From: SCGC-AAA076-P13 sp964276145
GTDB taxonomy: Bacteria > Pseudomonadota > Gammaproteobacteria > Magnimaribacterales > D2472
Assembly (NCBI GenBank): GCA_964276145.1
Contig: CAXYDN010000001.1
Location: 1-64,000, forward strand
Direction: 5' to 3'
Length of the DNA stretch: 64,000 bases
The number at the start of each line of letters is the position of its first letter. Positions within the stretch are counted from its first letter, which is position 1. This document shows, one piece after another, positions 40,935-51,069 of the stretch. Both the position numbers and the translations under genes were made by a program. The notes under the pieces are model-generated. The model worked only from the letters and a program-made list of their open reading frames with translations, was not told the DNA's origin and did no database searches.

Positions 40935-43338
40935 ATATAATCCTAAAGATATTGAAAAAGCTGCTCAAGATAAGTGGTTGAAGGAAGGTAGATTTAAATC
41001 TGCACCTGACAATCGAGAAAAATACTATTGCCTTTCAATGTTTCCTTACCCATCAGGCAAATTGCATATGGGCCATGTTAGAAATTATACGATTGGTGAT
41101 GTTATATCTAGATATAAAAGAATGAACAATTTTAATGTTTTCCAGCCCATGGGCTGGGATGCATTTGGACTGCCTGCTGAGAATGCAGCAATAGCCAATA
41201 AAGTTAGTCCAAAAGAATGGACCAATGAAAATATAGATCATATGAAGAAGCAATTGATTTCTCTTGGTTTAGGATATGACTGGTCAAAGGAATTGAGAAC
41301 ATGTGAGCCCAAATACTATAAATGGGAACAATTAATTTTTAAAAAGTTTCATGATAAAGGCTTGGTTTATAAGAAAAAATCTATAGTGAATTGGGATCCA
41401 GTTGATGAAACTGTGCTTGCAAATGAACAAGTTATTGATGGAAAAGGATGGAGGTCTGGTGCAAAAGTTGAGTTAAAAGAAATAGATCAGTGGTTTATTA
41501 GAATAACTGATTATGCAGAAGAGCTGCTCTCTTCTCTTGACGAGGTAGACTGGCCTGAGAATGTGAAGACCATGCAAAAAAATTGGATTGGTAAATCTCA
41601 TGGTGCAGAAATTAAATACAAAATAGCAGATTCTTCAAAATCTTTAACTGCTTTCTCTACTAGGCCAGACACAATCTATGGAGTTTCTTTTATTGCAATC
41701 TCGCCCAACCATGATATTGCACTTAAATTAGCAGAAACAAATTCTGAAATAAAAGATTTCTTAATTAAATGCAAAGAAACCTCCTCTGCAGAGGCTGACA
41801 TGGCGAAGGCTGAGAAGCTTGGAATAGATACTGGCATTAAAGCTATCCACCCATTAACTAATAAAAATATCCCTGTATGGATTGGTAATTTCGTATTACT
41901 AGATTATGGAACTGGAGTTGTAATGGGCGTTCCAGGACATGATCAAAGAGATTTTGAGTTTGCTTTAAAATATAATCTAGATATCACACAAGTTATTTCA
42001 TCAGGCGATGATAGTGCTCTACCTATTATTAATAAAGGTAAGCTTATTAATTCAGAAGTTTATGATGACTTAAGCTCAGATGAAGCTTCCTTAAAGATTA
42101 TTAACCAACTCAAATCAGATAATCTAGGTGAGGGTCTTATTCAGTTTAGGCTAAGAGATTGGGGTGTTAGTAGACAAAGATATTGGGGCTGCCCAATACC
42201 TGTAATTTATGAGGATGGGGAAGCAAAATTAGTTGATGAAAAAGATCTTCCAGTAAAGCTACCTGATCTACCTGATAACTCTGCTCCAATACCATTAAGT
42301 CAAAATAAAGATTTTTATAATTTATCTCCAGAAATTCAAAGGGAAACTGATACTTTTGATACGTTCATGGATTCGTCATGGTATTACGCAAGATTCACTT
42401 CAGCAGATAATGAAGCTGAAATTTTTGACGAAAATACAAAGTATTGGTTGCCTGTAGACCTTTATATAGGAGGAATTGAGCATGCAATTCTTCATTTACT
42501 TTACTCAAGATTTTTTCACAAAGCCTTGCGTGATATGGATATGGTCGAGGGGAATGAGCCCTTCAAAAAATTACTTACTCAAGGAATGGTTCTCAAAGAT
42601 GGGGCAAAAATGTCTAAATCTAAAGGCAATACTGTTGACCCTCAATCTTATATTGAGAAATATGGTGCAGACACAGTAAGACTATATATGATGTTTACAG
42701 CTCCACCAGAACAAAGTTTAGAATGGTCAGAGTCTTCAGTTGAAGGTGCCTCAAGATTTATAAAGAAAGTCTATAACCTTGTAATTGATAAAACATTTAT
42801 TTCAATTAAAGAGTCTAATCAATTTTCTAAAGAGGAAATAAATTTAAGACGAAAAACTCATACAACACTAAAAAAAGTTACTAATGATTTTGAGTCTAGG
42901 TTCTCTTTTAATACTGCTATTGCTTCAATTATGGAGCTGCTTAATGCCATTCCAGAGGACTTTAAAAAAATTAATGCCTCCGATTCAAAAAAATTCTGCC
43001 TTAATGAATCAATTATTATTATTCTGAAAACATTAAACCCTATTGCGCCTCATATATCAGAGTTTCTTTGGAATCATTTTGATGCAGATAAATTAATGGG
43101 ACCAATAGAGTCTTCATGGCCAGAGGTGCAAGAAAATCTCCTAGAGATTTCTGAATTTGAACTTGTTATTCAAATTAATGGCAAATTAAGAGGTAAAGTT
43201 TTAGTCGATATTAATCTTGAGCAAAATGAAATCGAAAAAATTGCTAAGAATGTAGAGAATGTTTCTTCAAATTTAGAAGGAAAAGATATAAAAAAATCAA
43301 TTTATATTAAAGGTAAAATAATTAATTTTGTAATCTAA
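40924..43338 (+). CDS. leuS: Leucyl-tRNA synthetase
   Basis: Charges tRNA-Leu. An 804-residue class I synthetase with the HIGH-type motif HMGH at residues 48-51 (PYPSGKLHMGHVRNY) and KMSKS at 562-566. The editing domain (CP1) covers about 220-410, with TRPDTIYGVSF and GTGVVMGVPGHDQRDFEFA. The zinc-binding insertion is reduced. It is shorter than the E. coli enzyme (860). The gene follows accC and leads into lptE and holA, the usual leuS-lptE-holA order. Confidence 0.97.
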   Translation: MFPEYNPKDIEKAAQDKWLKEGRFKSAPDNREKYYCLSMFPYPSGKLHMGHVRNYTIGDVISRYKRMNNFNVFQPMGWDAFGLPAENAAIANKVSPKEWTNENIDHMKKQLISLGLGYDWSKELRTCEPKYYKWEQLIFKKFHDKGLVYKKKSIVNWDPVDETVLANEQVIDGKGWRSGAKVELKEIDQWFIRITDYAEELLSSLDEVDWPENVKTMQKNWIGKSHGAEIKYKIADSSKSLTAFSTRPDTIYGVSFIAISPNHDIALKLAETNSEIKDFLIKCKETSSAEADMAKAEKLGIDTGIKAIHPLTNKNIPVWIGNFVLLDYGTGVVMGVPGHDQRDFEFALKYNLDITQVISSGDDSALPIINKGKLINSEVYDDLSSDEASLKIINQLKSDNLGEGLIQFRLRDWGVSRQRYWGCPIPVIYEDGEAKLVDEKDLPVKLPDLPDNSAPIPLSQNKDFYNLSPEIQRETDTFDTFMDSSWYYARFTSADNEAEIFDENTKYWLPVDLYIGGIEHAILHLLYSRFFHKALRDMDMVEGNEPFKKLLTQGMVLKDGAKMSKSKGNTVDPQSYIEKYGADTVRLYMMFTAPPEQSLEWSESSVEGASRFIKKVYNLVIDKTFISIKESNQFSKEEINLRRKTHTTLKKVTNDFESRFSFNTAIASIMELLNAIPEDFKKINASDSKKFCLNESIIIILKTLNPIAPHISEFLWNHFDADKLMGPIESSWPEVQENLLEISEFELVIQINGKLRGKVLVDINLEQNEIEKIAKNVENVSSNLEGKDIKKSIYIKGKIINFVI

Positions 43339-43390
43339 ATATTATTAATAATGCTTTGATAAATTTTACTCGGGTAGTTAAGATAATTTA

Positions 43391-43861
43391 ATGCGTTACT
43401 CCTTTAAATTTTTTTGCTTTCTATCATTATTTTTAGTCTCTAGCTGTAATTTTAATCAGATAATTATCAACCCATATGACAAAGGAAATTATAATGTTAT
43501 AGCTGATAAATCAGTGCCAATTCTTTTGCGCAATAAGATTAAAAGTGTATTTAAATTTAATGACGAAGACAATGCCAATGTTGAGGCTAAAATTTATATT
43601 AAAAATTATTCTTTTCAAGAGTACTCTATTTATGCTGGTTCAGCACTAAGGTCTCTTGAAGGAGAGATCACTGCAAAATTTCAACTCGAAATTCAAACTT
43701 CTCAAAAAACCCATAACAAAGATATTAAAATAGTAAAAAGATATAAATCAAACGAATTAAATCCTTTTGCAGAAAAAGAAATGATTAAAATGATTGAAAA
43801 AAATATTTATAAAGAAATACTAGATGAAATTATTAGAGAGGTGAGTTCCTTTGAAATGTGA
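43391..43861 (+). CDS. lptE: LPS-assembly lipoprotein LptE
   Basis: Outer-membrane lipoprotein that plugs the LptD barrel during lipopolysaccharide insertion. A 156-residue protein with signal peptide and lipobox cysteine at residue 19 (LVSSCN). Sequence similarity in this family is low; the call rests on the lipobox, the size, the alpha/beta pattern and the conserved position between leuS and holA. The last bases overlap the holA start. Confidence 0.85.
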   Translation: MRYSFKFFCFLSLFLVSSCNFNQIIINPYDKGNYNVIADKSVPILLRNKIKSVFKFNDEDNANVEAKIYIKNYSFQEYSIYAGSALRSLEGEITAKFQLEIQTSQKTHNKDIKIVKRYKSNELNPFAEKEMIKMIEKNIYKEILDEIIREVSSFEM

Positions 43862-44831
43862 ATCCTTGGCCTTAAACAAATATCTAGATAAGTCACCAAA
43901 TATTTTCTTTTTATTCGGAACCGAGGTTGTTTTAAGAAACAGTTCTAAAGATATCCTTAAAAAATACCTTGATACAAAAGGTTTTCAGGAAAAGAGATTA
44001 ATAACAAAAGAGCATTTTGATCAAATAGAGCAGTCAATAATAGAGAGTTCTAGTGGTTCGCTCTTTGGCTCTAAGTTAATAATAGATATTCATCATGATC
44101 AAGGAAAAATTCCAGATCAAATAATTAAAATCTTTGAAATAGATAACATCAGTAATAATGAAAATATTGCGATAATTATTAATTCTCATAATGAAAAATT
44201 AAATAGCTCAACTAAATGGGTTAAAAAGATGGATCAGCACGCCCTAATTGTTGAGTGTAAGAAATTAAAGTCTTTTGAAGAAAAAATATGGCTCAAAAAT
44301 CAGCTTGAATTTGTTGATGATAATGATAAGAAATCTTTTATAGATAATATCTATGAAATGAACATTGGTAATTTAGTTGCTCAACAAAATGAGATTAATA
44401 TCTTAAAGTTAATCTATAAAAGTGGAATGAAGGCATCTGGAATTTTTGAAAATGACTCAGCAGAGTTTATTCCATTTGATTTAGAGGATGAGATCATTGC
44501 ATTAAATACTAGCCATGCACTTAGAATTATTAACTCCATAAAAGAATCAGAGGCTCATTATGCTCCTTTATTAGTATGGATAATTGGCAAAATTATAAAT
44601 AAATCAACTGCAGCCAAGCAAAATTCAAACCCACAATCAAATCTTCAAAAGTCAGGAGTATGGAGTAATAAAATTTCTTCATATATTAATTTTATGAAAA
44701 TTCATTCCATGCAAAAACTAATAAGTCTCCAAAAAAATATATATGAATTAGATTTAACTAGTAAGGGTTTAAATAAAAGAAATTTTTGGGATGATATAGA
44801 CAACATCATCATAAAAATGACTTCTAATTAA
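43851..44831 (+). CDS. holA: DNA polymerase III delta subunit
   Basis: Clamp-loader subunit that opens the sliding clamp. A 326-residue protein; the family is divergent, but FFLFGTEVVLRNSSKDILKKYL near the N-terminus, the SSGSLFGSKLIIDI segment and the C-terminal helical domain fit. The start is probably TTG at 43851: no ATG occurs in the first hundred codons, and an AGGTGA Shine-Dalgarno lies just upstream. It overlaps lptE by 11 bases. Its end overlaps the convergent D-amino acid transaminase gene by eight bases. The usual next gene, nadD, is absent. Confidence 0.85.
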   Translation: MKCESLALNKYLDKSPNIFFLFGTEVVLRNSSKDILKKYLDTKGFQEKRLITKEHFDQIEQSIIESSSGSLFGSKLIIDIHHDQGKIPDQIIKIFEIDNISNNENIAIIINSHNEKLNSSTKWVKKMDQHALIVECKKLKSFEEKIWLKNQLEFVDDNDKKSFIDNIYEMNIGNLVAQQNEINILKLIYKSGMKASGIFENDSAEFIPFDLEDEIIALNTSHALRIINSIKESEAHYAPLLVWIIGKIINKSTAAKQNSNPQSNLQKSGVWSNKISSYINFMKIHSMQKLISLQKNIYELDLTSKGLNKRNFWDDIDNIIIKMTSN

Positions 44832-45651
44832 AAAATTTAGAATCAAAAGCTTGTTTAGCAATCAAATATTTATCATCATTTAAAATTAAATCACAATCTA
44901 AATTAATAATTTCTTCTATTGGAGCCATTCCTTTTGTTGAGCTAGTTAACCATGCGGAAGAGGCAACTGTTAAATCATCTAAAGTAAAATCTTTTTCATA
45001 AACATTAATATCAATAGCTGACAGAGTATCAATTAATATCTGCCTTGTAATACCTGGCAAAATATTATTTGATAGCGCTGGTGTGCAAATATCCCCATCT
45101 TTTACAAAGAATAAATTTGATGCGCCTGCCTCGGTTAAAATATTATCATTATGCATAATAACCTCATCACAGCCTTTTTCTTTTGCCTCATTCATGCTTA
45201 AAACATTTCCTAATAATGAAGTAGATTTAATATCACACCTACCCCATCTTAGATCTTTACAAATCATGATTTTTAAAAATTTTGTCTCAAAAGTATGAGG
45301 CAAGACATATCCAAACGTTTCAAGTTCGACATTATTAGAATAAATATGAGATCTAATTGGATCTTGGCCTCTTGTAACCTGATAATAAACATAGCCACTT
45401 TTAGATTTACATGATGAAATTAATTTTTTAATTTCATCTGAAATTATGTCTAAATTTATTTTTATAGATAAGGCGCTTGCACTATATTGAAGTCTTTTAA
45501 TATGATTGTCATATGCGATCGGACTAGCATTATAGAAAGGAACTACTTCATAAACACTATCAGAAAAAGTATATGCCCTTGAGAGAGGTGAAACTTGAAT
45601 ATTTTCTAAACTATCAAATTTACCATTAAAAACTGCTTTAACTAGTTCCAT
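44824..45651 (-). CDS. dat: D-amino acid (D-alanine) transaminase-like, class IV PLP enzyme
   Basis: A 275-residue fold-type IV aminotransferase, best matched to D-amino acid transaminase. PLP lysine K142 lies in RWGRCDIKSTSLLGNVL, the arrangement of D-alanine transaminase, and YTFSDSVYEVVPFY resembles its N-terminal DGVYEV motif. The alternatives in this fold, IlvE and PabC, have different surrounding residues. Its place after dacA matches Pseudomonas, where such a gene follows dacA. It would link D-Ala and D-Glu pools to peptidoglycan synthesis. Start overlaps dacA by 14 bases. Confidence 0.85.
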   Translation of the reverse strand: MELVKAVFNGKFDSLENIQVSPLSRAYTFSDSVYEVVPFYNASPIAYDNHIKRLQYSASALSIKINLDIISDEIKKLISSCKSKSGYVYYQVTRGQDPIRSHIYSNNVELETFGYVLPHTFETKFLKIMICKDLRWGRCDIKSTSLLGNVLSMNEAKEKGCDEVIMHNDNILTEAGASNLFFVKDGDICTPALSNNILPGITRQILIDTLSAIDINVYEKDFTLDDLTVASSAWLTSSTKGMAPIEEIINLDCDLILNDDKYLIAKQAFDSKFFN

Positions 45652-46792
45652 TATCTGTCATTCCAAATAAGCTAAGAATCCAAAGCGCGAACTTGGACCA
45701 AAGCCTACCAAAAAAACCTTTAGATTTAACATTCGAAAGCGCAACTAAGTCAGTTGAAAAAACAATCTCATCATTACTAATAATCTCTAGTGATCCTATT
45801 TTTTGACCAATTTCAATAGGAGCTTGGATATTATTGGTATAGTTATAGTTAACTGTTAAATCTTTAAAACTTGTTCTGGGCAATGTGATAGAGACATCCT
45901 CTAGCACTCCTAGTCCAAGTGATTTATCAACACCGCCCCAGATATTAATATTTTTATATTCTTGATTAGCATTAAGAACTTTTTGAGTTGCAAAAAATCT
46001 AAAGCCGTACTCTAGTAACCTCTGACTAGCTAAAAATCTATTATTATCAGAATCACTTCCTGCTACCACAGTAATTAATCTCATATCACCTCTTTTTGCA
46101 GATCCTACTAAACAATAACCTGCTGCTTGAGTATGACCTGTTTTGACTCCATCAGAAGAATCATCTCTCCAAAGAAGCTTATTTCTGTTAAGTTGTTTAA
46201 TGTTATTAAATGTGAATTGCTTTTCTTTGTATAAAGAATAAGTATCAGGAAACTTTTTAATAAAACCTGATGTAAGAGTGGCTAAGTCTTTAGCTGAAGA
46301 AAAATGATTGTCGTCGGGCAGTCCAGTTGAGTTTTGGAAGATTGTATTATTCATACCCAAAGAACCAGCATATGAGTTCATTAAATCAACAAATCCTCTT
46401 TCTGTACCACCTGCGTATTCTGCTATTGCAACAGATGCATCATTTCCTGATTGAATAATTATCCCTTTGAGTAAATCAGATACACTTACCTTCTTACCAG
46501 CTTCAATAAACATTTTAGACCCTTCCATTCTCCAAGCTTTCTCACTAATTAAGACTTGGTCATCAAGAAATATTAAATCGTTAGCGATTTGATCTGCAAC
46601 AACATAACTCGTCATTATTTTTGTCATGCTTGCAGGTTCAATCTCAGAATCACTATTAAATTCTGCAATTACAGTATTTGTATTTGGTTCAATTAAAATG
46701 TAGCTCTTTAAATCAAGCTCAGGAGCATCTGGTACAAAGCTTTGAGCATAAATGAAATTAGTTATTAATAAAGGGATTAGTAGTTTTTTCAT
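45638..46792 (-). CDS. dacA: D-alanyl-D-alanine carboxypeptidase (penicillin-binding protein 5/6 type)
   Basis: Trims the terminal D-Ala of peptidoglycan stem peptides in the periplasm. Signal peptide at residues 1-16. Active-site motifs: SMTK with Ser55 and Lys58, SGN in IIQSGNDAS near 113, and KTG in DGVKTGHTQAAGYC. The C-terminal beta domain is followed by a hydrophobic, amphipathic end (RLWSKFALWILSLFG) that would anchor it at the inner membrane. 384 residues, normal. It is a member of the elongasome operon. Confidence 0.96.
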   Translation of the reverse strand: MKKLLIPLLITNFIYAQSFVPDAPELDLKSYILIEPNTNTVIAEFNSDSEIEPASMTKIMTSYVVADQIANDLIFLDDQVLISEKAWRMEGSKMFIEAGKKVSVSDLLKGIIIQSGNDASVAIAEYAGGTERGFVDLMNSYAGSLGMNNTIFQNSTGLPDDNHFSSAKDLATLTSGFIKKFPDTYSLYKEKQFTFNNIKQLNRNKLLWRDDSSDGVKTGHTQAAGYCLVGSAKRGDMRLITVVAGSDSDNNRFLASQRLLEYGFRFFATQKVLNANQEYKNINIWGGVDKSLGLGVLEDVSITLPRTSFKDLTVNYNYTNNIQAPIEIGQKIGSLEIISNDEIVFSTDLVALSNVKSKGFFGRLWSKFALWILSLFGMTDNGTS

Positions 46793-47676
46793 GTTTTTAG
46801 TTCTTCTGATAAGTGGTAAACAGCCATGGCATAAAAATGGCTTATATTATATTTGGTAATTGCAATAAAGTTATCATCTCCAATAAAATTTATATCTTTT
46901 CCATTCTCGTTAAAGCTTAGTGGTATAAATTTTGATAGGTTGTCAGATGGCTTGAAAACTTTTCTAACATTATTAGGGAAAGATTCATAAACTATATCAC
47001 CCTCTCTTTTCCATCCATGGATATATAAGTAATTAGCAACACTCCCAATTGCATCTTCAACAGAATTAAATAAATCAGCATTACCATCTCCATCGTAATC
47101 TATAGCATAAGCTCTGTAGCTTGAAGATATAAATTGGCCGTACCCCATTGCTCCAGCATATGAGCCTTTTATATCTAAAATATCTAGTTCATTTTCTCGG
47201 GTTAATAAGAAAAAATTGATAAGCTCTTTCCTAAAAAATTCTGATCTTCTCGGATAATCAAAACCAAGGGTTAAAAGGCTATCTATTACATTATAACCTC
47301 CTTGAATTTTTCCGTACCTTGTCTCAACACCAATGATTGCTGTTATGACTTCTTTTGGAACACCAAAGTCTTTTTCAGCTTTTTCTAAAACTTTTATATT
47401 TTCATTTATAAAAATTTTTCCATTTTTTATTCTTTTTTCTTCGATAAATAGTTTCTTGTACCTATCCCAGGTCCATGTGAACTCTGCAGGATTTGAAATT
47501 GAATCAATGATTTTTTGTTTTTTTTCAGCTTTGGATAGTACTTCTGTAACAAACTGTTCATCAAAACCATGATCATTAACAAGCTCATTAATCAAAATAT
47601 TAGCTTTTGGATGAGATAAATAATCTGATTGTAAGTATGAGGTTGTGAATATTAGTATGAGTAGTATTTTCTTCAT
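46789..47676 (-). CDS. mltB: Membrane-bound lytic murein transglycosylase B-like
   Basis: Cleaves peptidoglycan glycan strands, leaving anhydromuramyl ends. A 295-residue protein with a signal peptide. Catalytic glutamate E118 is in GVETRYGKIQGGYNV, followed by AMGYGQFISSSYRAYAIDYDGDGNADLFNS, the calcium-binding-loop-like motif of the MltB group. No lipobox cysteine is seen, so it may be soluble and not a lipoprotein as in E. coli. Overlaps rodA by four bases and dacA by four bases. Confidence 0.93.
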   Translation of the reverse strand: MKKILLILIFTTSYLQSDYLSHPKANILINELVNDHGFDEQFVTEVLSKAEKKQKIIDSISNPAEFTWTWDRYKKLFIEEKRIKNGKIFINENIKVLEKAEKDFGVPKEVITAIIGVETRYGKIQGGYNVIDSLLTLGFDYPRRSEFFRKELINFFLLTRENELDILDIKGSYAGAMGYGQFISSSYRAYAIDYDGDGNADLFNSVEDAIGSVANYLYIHGWKREGDIVYESFPNNVRKVFKPSDNLSKFIPLSFNENGKDINFIGDDNFIAITKYNISHFYAMAVYHLSEELKT

Positions 47677-48773
47677 TTTTGCATTAATTTTTTATGAGTA
47701 GCCATTGAGATAATAATTCCAAAAGCTATATAGAATGATAGCAAAGATGAGCCACCTTTGCTTATAAAAGGCATGGGCATGCCAACAACAGGAATAATTC
47801 CAACAACCATGCCAAGATTAATAAATAATGTTGAAGCAAAAACTAAGCTTAAACCTCCAATGGTAAGTCTACAAAACCTATCTCTTGCATTAAATGCAAG
47901 ATATAAACATCTTAATAAAATAAAAAAGAAAATTGATAGCAATATACATACTCCAATAAAACCAAATTCTTCCGCAATAACTGCAAAAATAAAATCTGTC
48001 TCTGCTTCTGGCAAAAAATTTAGATGAGCTTGGGACCCTTCTTGATAACCTTTTCCACTCATTCCTCCAGATCCAATAGCAATTTTTGATTGGGTAATAT
48101 TCCAGCTGCTTCCGTAAGGATCATTCGAAGGATCGAGGAAAGTTAAAATCCTTTGCCTTTGAAAAGGTTGTAGAAAGTTATTCCATAAAAATGGTAACGA
48201 AAGCACTATCAAGCCAAAAGATGTAAAAATAAATTTCCAACTAAGTCCTGCTAAGAAAAGAATGTAAATACCCGCCATGAAAACTACTAAACCGGTGCCT
48301 AGATCTGGCTGTCTGTAAACTAGAAAGAAAATGAAGCCTATCAAAATAAGCATTATAAAAGTATGCTTGGAGCTAATTGGAAGTGATTTATTGTAAAGAT
48401 AAGATGCTAAAAAAATAGGTAAAGATATTTTTACAAGTTCTGAGGTTTGTAGTGAGAAAAACCCTAAATCAAGCCACCTTTTTGCTCCATTAATTTCTTT
48501 ACCAAAAACTATGGTGGCAATTATTAATATTATTGATGTTAGCAGAAAGAATACAGAAAATGTTTTGTAAAAATCTGGATCCAGCTGACTAACTGCGAAC
48601 ATTAAAATTAAACCAAAACCAACAAAAATTGATTGCTTTATAACAGTATTAAAATCTTCTTGAGAGGCACTATATAAAAAAAATAATCCCATAATTGATA
48701 GCAAGGTTATAGAAATAAATAAATATTGATCAAAATAAATAGAAAAGTTTTTAAATTCTAATTTCTTCTTCAT
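47673..48773 (-). CDS. rodA: Rod-shape peptidoglycan polymerase RodA
   Basis: SEDS-family glycosyltransferase that polymerises lateral-wall peptidoglycan with PBP2. A 366-residue protein with about ten membrane segments. Family marks are RQPDLGTGLVVFMAG, FAVIAEEFGFIG (with the conserved acidic residue region) and GMPMPFISKGGSSLLSFYIAFGI. Overlaps mrdA by four bases. The order mrdA-rodA-mltB-dacA-dat is a known gammaproteobacterial arrangement. Confidence 0.96.
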   Translation of the reverse strand: MKKKLEFKNFSIYFDQYLFISITLLSIMGLFFLYSASQEDFNTVIKQSIFVGFGLILMFAVSQLDPDFYKTFSVFFLLTSIILIIATIVFGKEINGAKRWLDLGFFSLQTSELVKISLPIFLASYLYNKSLPISSKHTFIMLILIGFIFFLVYRQPDLGTGLVVFMAGIYILFLAGLSWKFIFTSFGLIVLSLPFLWNNFLQPFQRQRILTFLDPSNDPYGSSWNITQSKIAIGSGGMSGKGYQEGSQAHLNFLPEAETDFIFAVIAEEFGFIGVCILLSIFFFILLRCLYLAFNARDRFCRLTIGGLSLVFASTLFINLGMVVGIIPVVGMPMPFISKGGSSLLSFYIAFGIIISMATHKKLMQK

Positions 48774-50608
48774 TTTTCTATTAAGCTATTTAGTACCGCT
48801 ATGGCAACTGGTCCTGCTACAGAGCCGCCACTTTCTCCATTTTCAATTATTACACTAACTGCATATTTTGGTTCAGGCATTGGTCCAAAAGCAATAATTA
48901 TTGCATGATCTCTATTACCCTCATTTTCTCTAATAATTTTATAATCTTCTTTTGTCTCTGTACTTACAAGCTCAACAGTTCCAGACTTTGCTGCAACAGT
49001 ATAAGTTTTTAAATCTTTAAGTCTTTTTGCAGTCCCTTGCGGGTCATCAATAACACCAATCATACTTGAGTGAAGTTTATCCCAGTCAGAATTCTGAATA
49101 TTTTTTAAGGGAAGATTTTCTTGAGTTTTTATTGTTTGACTATCGACAAGGGTCAATCTCTTATTACTACCTTTATTTGCGATAAAAGATGCATAGTATG
49201 CGAATTGCAAAGGTGTTGCGCTTAGATAGCCCTGACCAACTCCCAAGTTTACGGTATCACCTTTAAACCATCCAAAATTAAGATTATTCATTTTCCATTC
49301 AGGAGTAGGTAAAAGCCCTACATCTGGATTAAAACAGTCCAAACATATATTTTCTCCAAATCCAAAATTAGATAGATGATTAATTAAACTATCTATATCC
49401 GATTGATATGCTAATGAAAAGAAAAAAGTATTGGAACTAACAATCATAGCCTTATTTAAATTAACATTGCCATGACCGCCCTTCCTCCAACCTCTATAAA
49501 CTCTTTGATCTTCAGGAAGAATGAAGTACCCCGGATCATTTATTGAAAAATTCCAATCAATTAAATTTTCTTCAAGCCCGAATAACCCTATGGCTGGTTT
49601 AATTGTAGATGCTGGAGAATATCTACCCTGAGCCGCTCTATCAAAAAATGGCTTATTGGAGTCATTTAATAGAGCATTAAATGCCTTCGATGATATGCCA
49701 TTTGAAATATCATTGGAAGAAAAACTAGGCGTACTTAAGTAAGTAACAATAGAGCCAGATTCAATTTCAATAGCAACAACAGCGCCACGTCTATTATTCA
49801 TTTTTTCATATGCTACTTTGTGAGATTTTAAATCTAATGAAGTAAATAAACTATCTCCATTTTTAGGTTCCATATAATCTATTTGTTTTACAAACTTACC
49901 TCTTGCATCTACTTCATATATTTTTTTTCCAAAGAGCCCTCGTAACATTTTGTCATATTTATTTTCAATTCCAGTTTTCCCTATTAAAAAACCATTTGAA
50001 TAGCTAAAAATTGTTTCATCTTGATCTAGGGATTGATCTTCTAAGATTGAGATTAGTTGTTCGTTATTTATTCCGCCCACATAACCTATTGCGTGTGAAA
50101 ATAAATGAGGATAATTATTTCTTCTACTATATCTTTCGTCTATAAAAGCATTTGGAAACTTGAAGCCTCTCACCTCAAATCTAGCAATTTCAACCCTTGT
50201 AAGATCTTTTTTAAGAATTAATTCACGATTATATTTAGCCTTTTGTTTAAAATTCTCAGTAACAAAATCTATTTCGCCTGGATTAAGTTTAATGACTAAA
50301 GAAATTTCTTCTATAAACTTATTTAAATCTAGAATTTTCCATGGCTTGATAATAAGATCATAGGAAGGGAAATTATTAACTAGAATACTTCCATTTCTAT
50401 CATATATTATCCCTCGAACTGGCTGAACTAAAACCTCTTTAGTTTTATTTTCTATAGCAGCAATCTCATAATTACTAAATTCAGAAATTTGTAATGAATA
50501 TGTTCTTTCCAGAAAAAAAATAAATACAAGGGCAAAGAATAAATAAATAATTATCAATCTATTAAAAAAACTTTTCTTCTCAACTACTCTTTCTTCTAAA
50601 TTAATCAT
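48770..50608 (-). CDS. mrdA: Penicillin-binding protein 2 (elongation transpeptidase)
   Basis: Transpeptidase of the elongasome, anchored in the inner membrane by an N-terminal segment (about residues 16-35). It has the non-penicillin-binding dimerisation domain, then the transpeptidase motifs SPASTIKP (nucleophile serine about residue 330), SSNTFF and KSGT in AAKSGTVELVS. The 612-residue length is usual. Overlaps rlmH by four bases and rodA by four bases, so synthesis of PBP2 and RodA is tightly coupled. Confidence 0.96.
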   Translation of the reverse strand: MINLEERVVEKKSFFNRLIIIYLFFALVFIFFLERTYSLQISEFSNYEIAAIENKTKEVLVQPVRGIIYDRNGSILVNNFPSYDLIIKPWKILDLNKFIEEISLVIKLNPGEIDFVTENFKQKAKYNRELILKKDLTRVEIARFEVRGFKFPNAFIDERYSRRNNYPHLFSHAIGYVGGINNEQLISILEDQSLDQDETIFSYSNGFLIGKTGIENKYDKMLRGLFGKKIYEVDARGKFVKQIDYMEPKNGDSLFTSLDLKSHKVAYEKMNNRRGAVVAIEIESGSIVTYLSTPSFSSNDISNGISSKAFNALLNDSNKPFFDRAAQGRYSPASTIKPAIGLFGLEENLIDWNFSINDPGYFILPEDQRVYRGWRKGGHGNVNLNKAMIVSSNTFFFSLAYQSDIDSLINHLSNFGFGENICLDCFNPDVGLLPTPEWKMNNLNFGWFKGDTVNLGVGQGYLSATPLQFAYYASFIANKGSNKRLTLVDSQTIKTQENLPLKNIQNSDWDKLHSSMIGVIDDPQGTAKRLKDLKTYTVAAKSGTVELVSTETKEDYKIIRENEGNRDHAIIIAFGPMPEPKYAVSVIIENGESGGSVAGPVAIAVLNSLIEK

Positions 50609-51069
50609 TTGTGATAAGGGCTATTATTAATTATAGAAAATGCTCTATAAATTTGTTCAATTAGAATTATTCTAAAAAGCCTATGAGGGAAAGTAAAATT
50701 TGATGCGGATAGAACTCTCTGAGAATTTTTTAGAATGTTTTTATCAAGACCAAAAGAACCTCCGATTATCAAACAAAGCTTTAGGTTATTGGTCATTGAG
50801 TTTTCAATTACTTTACTGAATTCTTTGCTATCAACCTTATCGCCAGAAGAGTCCCATGAGATCAAAAAACTATCATCAGGTATTTTTTTTAAGATGTAAT
50901 CTGATTCAAGTTTCAGGACTTCTTCAATTGATCTTTTGGGATGTTGTTGGCCTTTAATATTTATAAAATTTATATTAATTTTATTTTTAAGTTGTTTGGT
51001 ATAGTAATTGATGCCATCTAACTCCCATGGACTGAGCTTATTGCCAATGGAAATAATGGTTAAATTCAT
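50605..51069 (-). CDS. rlmH: 23S rRNA (pseudouridine1915-N3)-methyltransferase RlmH
   Basis: SPOUT methyltransferase acting on the pseudouridine at position 1915 in helix 69 of 23S rRNA, the same helix treated by RluD. A 154-residue protein with LTIISIGNKLSPWELDGINYYTKQL at the N-terminus, LCLIIGGSFGLDKNILKNSQRVLSASNFTFPHRLFRIILIEQIYRA, and the C-terminal PYHK motif that enters the active site. One base separates it from rsfS and it overlaps mrdA by four bases. Confidence 0.96.
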   Translation of the reverse strand: MNLTIISIGNKLSPWELDGINYYTKQLKNKININFINIKGQQHPKRSIEEVLKLESDYILKKIPDDSFLISWDSSGDKVDSKEFSKVIENSMTNNLKLCLIIGGSFGLDKNILKNSQRVLSASNFTFPHRLFRIILIEQIYRAFSIINNSPYHK